Origin: Mercurialis annua | Taxonomy: Eukaryota > Streptophyta > Magnoliopsida > Malpighiales > Euphorbiaceae | Assembly (NCBI RefSeq): GCF_937616625.2 | Contig: NC_065570.1 | Location: 70,211,665 to 70,275,664, forward strand | Direction of reading: 5' to 3' | Length of the DNA stretch: 64,000 bases | Shown: piece by piece, positions 1 to 11,302 of the stretch | Layout: each line of letters begins with the position of its first letter | How positions within the stretch are numbered: the stretch's first letter is position 1 | Notes under the pieces: generated by a model | Told to the model about the DNA's origin: nothing | Databases searched by the model: none | The model's input: the letters and a program-made list of their open reading frames with translations, nothing else | Made by a program: the position numbers and the translations under genes

Positions 1-2465
1 CCTTAACAAAACTTAAATAAGTTCTACTTTTCTAATTAAATTGATTAAAATATAAATTATATATCTATATTTAATTAGTGAAAATAATATTATCTTTTAA
101 TTTTAATTAACTAAAAATAAAATACAACTTTCCGAGAAGTTATCAACTGAACCAAATATTGAAATATTCATTTCCTCCAAACTAACTTCCTCAACAATTA
201 ACTTTCTAAAAAATTCTAGAATCATACACTTTTGAATCATATGAGACCTTAATATCAAGACTTTTATCTATAACATCTCATCATTTTATTAAAAAAAAGT
301 CATTTATGCTCTTAAGATTTGACTCGAATATCAAGTAAACCCTAAATGTCCTATGTTTCTAAAGTTTTGATAATTGTGAGAGAGGAGAGTGCTTGTCAGA
401 GAAATCAAACCCACGATCTAACAGTTTGCTACCTAGTGCTTATATTATTTGAGATGGGTTTTTTTATTAACAATGGACAAGATAAAAATTAAAGAGGAAT
501 AGAAAGTACACCAAAATTCTTTGAAAATGCTTAATGATTTGAAATCCCATCCTTTCCCCTTAATAGAAGCAGGCAGCTGGCCCCTAACGCACTCCACTAT
601 TTAGGACATGTTTTTTTCTTTTGAAGTTCAATAGCTTAATCCTTTCATTCTACTTACCCACCAATTGATCTATCTATTTAATAAAAAAAATTATATATAC
701 TTTGCCCATGACATCCTCTGTGAACATATTCAATAACATTATAATGTGTATTTGTTTTTTAAGTAAATAAATTACATTATTGATATTATTTCTCTTCTCT
801 AAACACATTAGCTTCCAAATAAAAAAATAGAAAATTATCCTCTATTCCTCATTATTTAAAACTTTTACAAAAATACCTTTTTTACTTCTAATCTACCGAC
901 GACTTACCAATAGTCTACTAATAAACTATTAAAAAGAGGCATTTTTGCAAAAATTTCAAAAAAAAATAAGGTATATTTGAGAAAAAAACCCATAAAAAAT
1001 CAACATCCAACAATCAACTTTTACAATAAAAGATATTTTTTTTGAGAAATACAATAAAAGATATTAACAGTAAGCAAACATAATAACTATTTTTGTAATT
1101 TTTTTTTATTTATCCACTGTAATATTATTAAATATAGTTATTAATTCTTATTTTTTACATATTTTAATAAATAGCAAGAATTACTAGTGCATTAGTAAAT
1201 TTTCAATAAAAATAATATAAAATATTAATTTAAAGATTGCTATTTATTAGAAATGGATAAGAATTTTAGAATAAAAATAAAATAAAAAAATAGACAACTC
1301 TATTTAGATGTCGGGTGTTTAATTTAAATTTGCAGTGCTTTTTTATTATTAATCAATTATTATGGTTATTTATTTTAATCTTATTCTTATCTAATGTATT
1401 TTTTCAACCTTTTAAATTTGTCGGCCAGACAATGACTCATCATGTTCAGCAAATGTGGTCCGAAAAATTATATTATCCAACAATCAGAATTACATTACCT
1501 TCATATCAACAGTATGACCTTCAGTTCACCTAAGATCAACAATATTGAAAATTAATAACTCCATAATCACATTATGTTTTTAGAACCACATAATTATGTA
1601 TTTATGATGGGACAATCAATAATTAGATTAATCAACTGCAACTCTTAATAGTTAATAGCAACTCTAATTGATTATGACCCTGACATGAATTGACTATCTA
1701 ATTAAAGTATTTCTACTCAAATTTTAAATTTATACTACCAAGTAGTCCATTATTTCCCCTGAAATCATTTCCTACTTGTAAAAAATTCTAGCTCATAGAA
1801 AGAATATAAAATTGTAGCAAATTGTGTGTAGATTTTCACCCAGACCATGTCTTTCTCATTTTTTTTATTTCGATTTATAATCATATAATCTGACTTTTAA
1901 AAGAAATTCCACCATCCATTTTATAGTTTCTCCGTCAAAATGTATTTGCCAAATCATTTACGTTAGGAGCATATACAGATTTGATATAAAAGTTGCAAAA
2001 TGAACAAAGATGATTTTTTTGTTGTATCATTTAAAAGTTAGTCTTAACACTTACAAATTAAAACAAAAAACAACTTTGAAAAAGAGACACGAGAACTATA
2101 CATAAAAAAAAAGATTAGAATTCTTTGAAGTTCACTTCAATATGAGAGGCAAGTTAGAGAAATCGACACCGTTCTTTCATCAATGAAAGGTATAGATCAA
2201 ATTAAGTTAATTCAAGCTCTTTTGATCTCACCTATATTTTGTAAAAAAGAATGTAGATTTACGTACCTCTCAAGATGAAGTGAACTTGAGAGGATTCGAT
2301 TCAGAAAAAAGAAAAGGTAGTGAAGAAGGTGAGGAAATGGCAATTCTTCTACAACTCTTTTATTATTACTCCTTTACACCAAAACCATTGCCACGAAGGA
2401 CCCTTTCTTCCTTTAGTAATCCATCTTTTTCATCAATGACATATATCTTTGGGCCAATGTGGGCC

Positions 2466-2600
2466 TAACTTGAATGGCTAAGGCGTCTATAAGTGCATCG
2501 AGAGGTTGTGGATTCGAACCACGCCTCGGTAACTAACATCAATTTAAAAATGAACAATCATTTTGTCACAGCAACTTAAAATTGAATGATTTTTTTTTTA
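2466..2600 (+). repeat. tRNA-derived SINE-like head (remnant)
   Basis: The segment has a tRNA-like internal promoter. An A-box-like TGGCTAAGGCG lies near 2475 and a B-box-like GGATTCGAACC near 2510. A cloverleaf with a proper acceptor stem is not apparent, so this is more likely a SINE head than a functional tRNA gene. I could not define its 3' end or a target-site duplication. Confidence 0.35.
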
Positions 2601-3311
2601 TTTATGTAATTCTTTTTCAGATAAAATAAAGGAAGAATTACTATCACTGGTATGCTATATCAAACTTATATAGTTTTCTTTGTATTTTAAAAATCGTTTT
2701 TCTCCTATGTTTTCAAAGAGGACTTTTTTTTTTGTAATATTTAGGTATTAGACAATTGAAATATCTGATGTTGTATATTAACTGAAACCCCAAGGAAATT
2801 ATAAATTATTCAATAATATACTATATCAGTAAAAAAAATTGTAAACTACAGAAACATTAATTTTAACCAAGGATGATAGTAGTTATCGATAAAATAAATA
2901 CAGAAATATCAGTTGTAATTTACATTAAAAAGTTTGATCTTGTGTCATCTTCACAAGAGATTTCTAATTTAAATTTGAGTCGGAGCAAGTTCAAAATATT
3001 ACTAATAAAGAAAATACATAGTTTGATGTGTTATAAATTAAATAATTTACCTTAAGCTACACATAGAAGTGTGTTTTTCAATTAATGACAAGATACTTTG
3101 TGAGCTATTGCTTTCCAGCAAAAACTTCCAAATACAATTGCATAATGCAATAACATCATTTTTGCAAACCGGACTCTTCTGTTTGTCCTCTTTCTTCCAT
3201 ATTTTCATTTAGCATCTTATCCTCATCCCTCACCACACCCCCAAATTCACATGGCCTCAATTTTTTATTTCCAACTAAATATTTTTCTTCTCATCCATTA
3301 TAATTATATTT

Positions 3312-3570
3312 ATGCAAAAAAAGGTCGTACTTTTCACCTTTATAGCAATTTAAACACATCTTTTAAAACATGGTACCAAGATGCTCAACCTTTAATTTCT
3401 AGATACTTTAGCCCCAAAGCATTATCCGGAGTTTTCATTCATTAAAAACCGTCAAAAAAAGCGTCGTTTGGTGACAAAAATGTCAAGAAATAAGGTTTGA
3501 TTTTATGTGCTATGCATTAGAAGGCGTACTTAAATCGCTATAAAGGTGAAATATAAGGGTGTTTTTTGCA
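3312..3570. repeat. Foldback/MITE-like element in receptor kinase promoter
   Basis: Two arms of about 35-40 bases face each other. The left begins at 3312 (TGCAAAAAAAGG, then TTTCACCTTTATAGC) and the right ends near 3570 (GCTATAAAGGTGAAA, then TTTTTTGCA). The 15-base core TTTCACCTTTATAGC and its complement match exactly. The element ends about 300 bases before the receptor kinase start codon. I did not find a clear target duplication. Confidence 0.5.
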
Positions 3571-3870
3571 ATTACCACTTATAATTATGAGTATTGACTG
3601 AAAAACATTAAAAATAAAAAATGAAAGACCACATTTTCACATTTGTTGCCACAGTAAACATACAAAGCAAGACTTGCCCAATCTATCCTAACATTCTTTA
3701 AACAAAAAGTATTGGTGCTATTTATGTAAAGGTGAAGCATTTCATCAATTATGAAAGTAAATATGGATGAAAGCAAGGGTATTTCAGTACCACAGTTTCA
3801 TAAAAAGAAAAGTTTATGAAACTGAGATTTGCTATAATTAAATGAGCAGTAGAAAGAGAGTACCAACCTC

Positions 3871-3879
3871 ATGTCATGA
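3871..3879 (+). promoter_or_regulatory. Minimal upstream ORF (ATG TCA TGA) overlapping main start
   Basis: An ATG-TCA-TGA frame encoding Met-Ser ends on top of the receptor kinase start. The main ATG is at 3876-3878, inside the uORF, and a second in-frame ATG follows at 3879. Such minimal overlapping uORFs can lower initiation at the main start or force reinitiation. It acts only if transcription starts upstream of 3871, which is not shown here. Confidence 0.4.
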
Positions 3880-6800
3880 TGTCAAGCAATGCAATCACTA
3901 TTTTTCTCTTGTTGCTTAACATCTCTCTTTTTCCAGCCATTTCTGCTTTAAACCAAGAAGGTCATTCTTTACTTTCATGGCTTTCAACTTTCAATTCTTC
4001 TCTGTCAGCTAACGTTTTCGCTTCATGGGATCCGAGCCACCAAAATCCCTGCAACTGGAAGTTTGTGAAATGTTCAACAAATGGTTTTGTTTCGCAAGTA
4101 AGAATCGACAATATTAGTATTCCTACCACCTTCCCCACTCAGTTCTATTCCCTTAACCATCTTACTACTCTTATTCTTTCCAATGGAAATCTGACAGGCG
4201 AAATTCCAGCTTCTATTGCGAATCTTTCGTCGCTGATCAACTTGGACCTTAGTTTCAATGCTTTAACAGGAAATATCCCAGCAGAGATCGGAAGGCTGTT
4301 TCAATTGCAGTCGCTTTCGTTGAATACGAATATGCTACATGGTGAGCTTCCTAGAGAAATAGGAAACTGTTCGGAGCTTAGACAGCTTGAACTATTTGAT
4401 AACGAGCTCTCTGGAAATATTCCGGCAGAAATAGGCCAGTTGATTGCTCTGGAGATCTTTCGTGCCGGTGGAAACCAAGGACTTCATGGTGAAATCCCAA
4501 TGCAGGTATCAAACTGTAAAGGACTGCTGTATTTGGGTCTTGCAGACACTGGGATTTCAGGGCAGATTCCGAGTAGTATAGGAGAACTGAAGTATCTCAA
4601 GACGCTTTCAGTTTATACAGCTAATCTCAGTGGTAATATCCCGGCAGAAATTGGTAATTGCTCAGCCTTAGAAGATCTTTTTCTGTATGAAAACCGACTT
4701 TCAGGCAACATTCCTGAAGAATTGGCTTCATTGACAAATCTCAAGAGGCTGTTGCTATGGCAGAATAACCTCACTGGGCACATGCCTGAAGTCCTAGGAA
4801 AATGTACAGATTTGGAAGTTATTGATCTCTCCATGAATTCTCTAACCGGTGTGGTTCCTGTGTCCCTAGCCAATTTAGTAGCATTGGAGGAGCTTCTTTT
4901 GTCTGATAATTACCTTTCAGGAGAAATTCCACCTTTTGTTGGAAACTTTTCTGGTCTAAAGCAGCTTGAGCTGGATAATAACAACTTCTCCGGTGAGATT
5001 CCAGCCACCATTGGGCAACTAACGGAGCTTTCACTTTTCTTTGCCTGGCAGAACCAGCTCCATGGAAGCATACCTGCTGAGCTAGCCAACTGCAAGAAAC
5101 TTCAAGCATTAGATCTTTCTCACAACTTCCTCACAGGGTCAGTTCCACATTCTCTCTTTCATCTCAAGAACTTAACCCAGTTGCTGTTGTTATCAAATGG
5201 ACATTCAGGTGAACTTCCATCTGATATTGGCAATTGCATTGGTTTGGTCCGTTTGCGACTAGGATCAAACAACTTTAGTGGTCAAATTCCATCAGAAATA
5301 GGGTTCCTGCAAAACTTGAGCTTCCTTGAATTGTCAGATAATCAATTTACTGGAGAAATCCCTCGAGAAATCGGCAACTGCACTCAACTAGAAATGGTTG
5401 ATTTGCATGGAAATAGGCTCCAAGGCGTCATCCCCACAACTCTCGATTCTCTTCTTAATTTAAATGTGTTAGACCTTTCAAACAACAGTATAACAGGCAT
5501 CATCCCTGAGAATTTAGGAAAGCTAACATCAATCAATAAATTAGTAATCAGTGAAAACCATATTACTGGTTTGATTCCCAAGTCACTTGGTTTATGTAGG
5601 GATCTGCAGCTGTTGGATATTAGCAGCAACAGACTCACGGGTCCAATCCCGAATGAGATTGGTCAGTTGCAAGGATTAGATATCCTTTTGAATTTGAGTA
5701 GGAATTCTCTAACAACTTCAATTCCAGAAAGCTTTTCAAACCTCTCCAAACTTGCCAACCTCGACCTCTCTCATAACGAACTCACAGGAGCACTTACAGT
5801 ATTGGGTAGTCTTGACAATCTTGTTTCGTTAGATGTCTCCAACAACAAATTCTCAGGTCTGCTTCCTGATACCAAGTTCTTCCATGATCTTCCAGAAACT
5901 GCATATTCTAGTAATTCTGAGCTATGCGTAAACAGAAACAAGTGCAATTTAAGTGGAAATCATCATGGCAAGAACACTCGAAACCTTGTCCTGTGTACTC
6001 TTCTCAGTTTAACTGTCACATTATTGGTTGTGCTTGTGGGTGTACTTATATTCATCAAAATTCGTCAACCTGCATTTGAAAGAGATGATGAAGAAAACAT
6101 GCAGTGGGATTTCACCCCATTTCAAAAGCTTAACTTTTCAGTCAACGATATCATACCAAGGCTCTCAGATTCAAACATCATTGGTAAAGGTTGTTCGGGA
6201 ATGGTTTATCGTGTTGAGACTCCACTGAGACAAGTTGTTGCAGTAAAAAAGCTATGGCCTGTCAAGAATGGAGAGGCAGCAGACAGAGACTGGTTTACAG
6301 CAGAAGTTACAACGCTTGGATCAATCAGACATAAAAATATAGTTAGGCTTCTGGGATGTTGTAACAATGGAAAAACCAAACTGCTGCTGTTTGACTATAT
6401 CAGCAATGGGAGCTTGGCTGGATTACTTCACGAAAAGAAGGTATTCTTGGATTGGGATGCAAGATATAATATCATACTAGGAGCAGCTCATGGCCTGGAA
6501 TATCTTCATCATGATTGTACTCCTCCAATTGTGCATCGTGACATCAAGGCGAATAATATATTGGTAGGGCCACAATTTGAAGCTTTTCTTGCAGATTTTG
6601 GACTCGCCAAGCTCATTGATACTGCAGAATCTTCGGAAGTTTCCAAGACAATCGCCGGTTCTTATGGATACATAGCTCCAGGTGAGTATATGCATCTCCA
6701 TACTTCAGAAATTACTGTAGTAAATTTTTTAAAGTTGCGAAAATGCAGAATGTAAACTGCTTCCAATCTTTATAGTGTACATCGTTAACTATTTTCCGAA

Positions 6801-7255
6801 ATGCAGAATATGGATACAGTTTCAGAATCACAGAGAGGAGTGATGTGTACAGCTATGGTGTAGTTCTTCTAGAAGTGTTAACAGGAAAAGAACCAACAGA
6901 TAACCGGATTCCTGAAGGTGCACACATTGTCACTTGGGTTAACAAGGAACTTCGAGAAAGAAGAAAAGAATTCACGACAATTCTAGACCAGCAGCTCCTG
7001 CTTCGATCAGGCACACAACTTCAAGAAATGCTTCAGGTGCTTGGAGTGGCCCTCCTCTGTGTGAACCCTTTGCCAGAGGACCGACCAACAATGAAAGATG
7101 TAACAGCAATGCTGAAGGAGATCAGACATGAAAATGAGGATTTAGAAAAATCACATTGTCATAATAACAAAGCAGCAGCTTCCAATTCAAAAGCAACAGT
7201 TCATTCTTCTAGTTTCTCTAGATCATCTGAACCTCTAATTAGATCACCCTCCTGA
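3876..7255 (+). CDS. LRR receptor-like kinase, RGI/RGFR (subfamily XI) type
   Basis: Two exons, 3876-6681 and 6807-7255, are joined at a GT-AG intron that splits the APE codon of the kinase, giving 1084 residues. In order there are: a signal peptide (about 1-25), an LRR N-cap with NPCNWKFVKC (about 56-65), some 23 LRRs (about 93-650), a transmembrane helix (about 703-728) and a kinase domain. The kinase has a GKGCSGMVY glycine loop (about 768), VAVKKLW lysine, HRDIKANN catalytic loop (about 886), DFG (about 906) and APEYGY. It is therefore an intact RD kinase. The ectodomain carries RAGG, matching the RxGG motif that RGF receptors use for sulfated peptide recognition. The family acts at the plasma membrane as receptors for secreted peptides, classically in root meristem control. 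The exact ligand and subclade are inferred. The single frame that runs on past 6681 is intron read-through, not the real C-terminus. Confidence 0.93.
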
Positions 7256-9107
7256 GTCAATAATTCCACATAATCAGGCACATTAGTTCATTGATTATTT
7301 TTTAAAGCAACAGAAAAAATTGTATAGATTGATAAATGTTGTAGTAGTAGGACTTTGAGAATCCGTGTCTTCTACACTAATTTGAGAATGGTTTCCCTTC
7401 AGTTCAGGAAGTGTTCTTCATATCCCGTAGTAATTTCTGGCTAAACTAAAGAACAGGTATTCACCTCTGGGATACCAGTTCTGCCAAAGTGAAATAGTAT
7501 AGATTTAAAAGAAAAAAAATGACAGTCTAATTTATTCCCTTCTCTACAAGTCAGAACATAGAAAACTGCTAAGATTTGCAAATACCCCACAAACTCGGAC
7601 CAAAATACCATCTAGTTGCTAAGCAACATATATTTCCACAAGTCAAAAGAAAGAACAAACTTAACTTTTCTGTCAAAATATAGTAAACTACAAAGCACAC
7701 CTAGAGAATTTATGTACAAGAATCATCTTGCATCATTAATCCTACCTAGACCAAGATACTATCCTAAAAGCGTGTTGGTGAGTAACTAAAATGTCTACAA
7801 ACTGTAGTTTTAACAATCCAGCAAGCTAGTTCCATCAAAAGAATTGGTCACACAAAGTAAATAATTATCACAAAATGCTACAGTACAGACATATCAATCA
7901 AAAAGCTCTGTCATCCGACGCAGTGATCAAATTGAGGGCCAAGAGAAAAAGACAATTAGGTTTTGAGCCTAATAGCTGTCTGCAGAGAGCTGGGCCAGTG
8001 CAAAAAGTATTAGTGATGACAACAAAATTGTTGTTGGCATGAAGCTAAAATAAATCATGAAAATTATGGAGATGCAAAAGGACCACCAATTCCCTAAGAA
8101 GACACATCCAACATCAATTTCAGAAAAGATTTAGAAATCTAATACTCCATGTTCTTGAAAGGATACATTGCTTCTAGTCATGTCATATCGAACAATCTAA
8201 GGCCCACAGAGAGTTTAAAGTTTAAACCCCCCCATCATCAAGCTCTAATGGCCAACAAAGCAAGCAACCATCAATACAAGTTATCAGTTTTATGGTAATA
8301 AAACTTTTAACTCAACAAATTCACACCTTAATATTATATTCTACATCTAGTTAAAAATATCTTGGTATGAGCCAGTAACAATTCAAGGAAAAAATTGCCA
8401 TCTTTTTTTTCTACTGGACAAATCATGGTTCTTATGCTTGTTATAGTAACATTACAATGCTAATCAGGATAAGATTTATTTATTCAATGATAAGAATGCA
8501 TGACCATAATTGAACTTCTGAAACCGTACAAAAGTTGGCCTCTTCCTCTTAACCTTCGTATCCATTCTATAAAATATTGTCATTAACCAACTGCTGCCCT
8601 TTTTTAATGCCAAAAGTCCCATGCTATACTTATTACTGACACTTCATGAACAGCTTATTAAATTGACATTGGAGAATATTGAACAAAATTCTTTATAGTA
8701 TAAAACAAATTTCCCAAAAGAGTTAAGAGGAAATGTATTACTAAATTAGAATTATGTGGTGGCTTCTGCATTACTGTCACAGAACTATAGGTAAGTTTAA
8801 AATCCTAGAGAAAATGCATTACTAAAGAAACTAAGCTGAATTTTAAAGTTATTTAGGCTAATAGTTACTTATCTCATTTTAACAATGACGACTTTACAGC
8901 ACTATAAAAAAACATCCTTTGATTGTGTGTTGTTTCATTACATTCCTCGAGACAATTAGGTTTTTGAGCCTAGGTTTTCTTTTTTCTGTTTTATCTTTTT
9001 ATATCTCTGTTAAAAAAAAAAAACTTTACAGCACTATAGTGTTCTCTAAATTCTGCCCATCAACAGGCAATATCTGTATGGTAACATGAATTCCAGTAAA
9101 GGATTAT

Positions 9108-9532
9108 CCTAGTCCTTGAACTTGTAGGACGGGTTCATATAAAATAAACTTACTCTATTTTGGTATTTAGTCCGTAACTCTCCAAAATAAGTCAAACTAC
9201 ATCCAATCTTGTCTTTTTGAAGCGCGTAAAAAACAACCGTGAAGATATTAAATACAAATATATTGAAATTGATGTAAGACATTAAACAGATCATACAAAC
9301 ATGTTGAAATTGACATAAACATTGAGCAAAAATATATTTTGTGGTTGTTCTTCATAACACGTTGAGATTGACATAGAATATTAAATAACATATTTACGGT
9401 TGCTTTTGATGCGCTATAAAAATTACATGAGTGTATGCAATTGACCTCATTTTAGAGAGTTTCAGAGTAAGTTATCAAAATAGGTTAAGTTTGACTTATA
9501 TGAGCCTTACTTATAAGTTTAAGAACTGTGAT
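9108..9532. repeat. Foldback MITE with ~130-bp inverted repeats
   Basis: The left arm starts near 9108 (AGTCCTTGAACTTGTAGG) and is mirrored by the right arm ending near 9532 (reading back as AGTTCTTAAACTTATAAG). Matching continues inwards through TCATATAA, CAAACT and CAACCGT blocks. Arm identity is moderate, so the copy is old. No clean target duplication was seen, so the superfamily stays open. Confidence 0.5.
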
Positions 9533-9623
9533 GACCCTTTACTCACGTGAATTCTATATGCAGTTAACAACATGAGTATAGCATCACATGACAAGCTAAT
9601 GAATTAAATTAAATTGATCTTTC

Positions 9624-9741
9624 ACGGTGAAGATATTAAGGCTTATAATAAAGTTACTCGATTTGAGAGGTTAAGTAAAAAAACGGTGAAGATTTTAAGG
9701 CTTATAATAAAGTTACTCTATTTGAGAGGTTAAGTAAAAAA
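9624..9741. repeat. 59-bp tandem duplication
   Basis: Two head-to-tail copies, 9624-9682 and 9683-9741, begin ACGGTGAAGAT and end GTTAAGTAAAAAA. They differ at only a few positions (for example CTCGATT against CTCTATT), so the duplication is fairly recent. No coding role is visible. Confidence 0.85.
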
Positions 9742-11302
9742 ATAGAAGTACTCAAACCCATGCATGATGGAAGTACATTAGCAAGTCACTCGCTCATAAT
9801 AAGAAAAGACTGCAATGAGGAAACAAAATAGGGAGAGAATAAACTAGTAAATTGACACGAACTAATTCGAACAAACAAACTTAATCAGCAGATTTAACTT
9901 GAGATGAAGCACATATGGGTCCCATTGATTAATCACTGAAAGTTAAAGGCCACTCTCTTTAATAATTTATCACGCACCTTTTGTATTTCATATATAGTAA
10001 ATCAAAATCTAATTAAAGCACCCACCATGAAAAAGCAACAATCATGCAGTGCAAATACATTAAATATCTTTCTAAAGTTTATATAATTCAGCATTATGCA
10101 AATACTTAGTACCACCATCTACTGAAAGAAAACATGAAATTTCAAAGCATGCTCACATCGAGCATAAAGCAAAATGCAGCAGAAAAATCTCAATGCATTC
10201 GGCTTTAAGGCAATGTGCTTTCAGAACTAGTAATGTTGTATACCAAAAAAACAAAAAGTGAAAAGAAAATCTTCAAATGAATAATGTCAAAGTTTCTTAT
10301 ATATCTTAACGACATCTTTTAAATCTAACTATACAATCAGAATATTGTAACATATATGAGAGGACACAGTTTTGATACTCATCAATTATGAATTTATGGA
10401 GGTTCACTTTCTTTACTGGTTTAAGAAAGGATATAATTATAAAGTTTTTTGAGTTTCGAAAATGCTTTCAGAAACAGGAACAAAATGTCAAAACGTAGAA
10501 CTTGACAAGTTTCCACGCTACATAGATACACTTGATAACCTTATCTCCTAGTGTACCCACATAGAAAGTACATGGCATTATTGGAATAGAACATCATTAA
10601 CCTTAGAACTATATATGGAGAGAACATAACTGTTTCTATTTTAAAATCCAAATTTACAACTATCATTGTCAATGGGATCTACCTTACCTTATATATATGA
10701 TTGACTTACTTTATATGTAATTAGCTGTACACATTAGCTTTCCTTTATTAGCTTGATTGTAATTGCTGTAAATATATGCACAGCTGTGATTCCATATAAG
10801 GAATTCCCATGTATAGCTACAAGATTTCTATTTAATGGAATTCTTAATAAGTGAGAAGATATTCAGTCAATCAATTTTGTCAATCATTTCATATAAGGCA
10901 TTTTCTGGTTGCTGTTTAATACCCTTTTTCAAAATAGCATGCACATAGAATAAATTATAGAGCTTGCATTACAAAAAAAATAGACTTTAAAATAATGTGC
11001 TATATTTATACGAATGCAGAAATACTTCCTCACCAAAAGATTAGTTTACAAAGAAAATGAAACACTCGTGTGTTAAACTACCCCCATTCTCTGGTGCCCT
11101 GGGATAAATCCCAAACAATGAATTAATTACAAAAAGTAATTAATTACAACATGAGAACATTTAAAAGGATTTGGCAGCCAAATTTACATTATAGAAATTT
11201 CAGAATGGATAATAATTCTGTCATGAACTATGAAATGTCTAATATACCTGAGAAAGAAATCAAGACTGGAAGATTTATGATCTTGAGACCAAACTTAGAA
11301 GG

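Larger units (their letters stand above)
1..3870. other. Non-coding upstream region
   Basis: This stretch is AT-rich and has no convincing gene. The open frames seen here are short, lack splice context and read as chance translations of AT-rich DNA. It contains a possible tRNA-derived SINE head near 2470-2530 and a foldback element at about 3312-3570. It also has a weak inverted repeat near 850-970, where pyrimidine-rich and purine-rich arms mirror each other. The last 300 bases are presumably the promoter and leader of the receptor kinase gene. I could not identify a convincing TATA box there. Confidence 0.6.
7256..11302. other. Long intergenic region between convergent genes
   Basis: About 4 kb separates the receptor kinase from the 3' end of the peroxiredoxin-like gene. 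No coding exon could be supported on either strand. It holds a foldback element (about 9108-9532), a 59-base tandem duplication (9624-9741) and a stretch near 10730-10900 that resembles the end of a copia LTR (weak). A short phrase of about 20 bases around GACAATTAGG and GAGCCTA occurs near 7952 and again near 8952. Confidence 0.5.

Noticed and set aside
1315..1533. 72-codon hydrophobic frame
   Set aside because: It is rich in Phe, Leu and Ile, as expected by chance in T-rich DNA, and has no start or splice context.
2466..2535. Functional tRNA gene
   Set aside because: A-box-like and B-box-like motifs are present, but I could not form an acceptor stem or a convincing anticodon arm. It fits a SINE head better.
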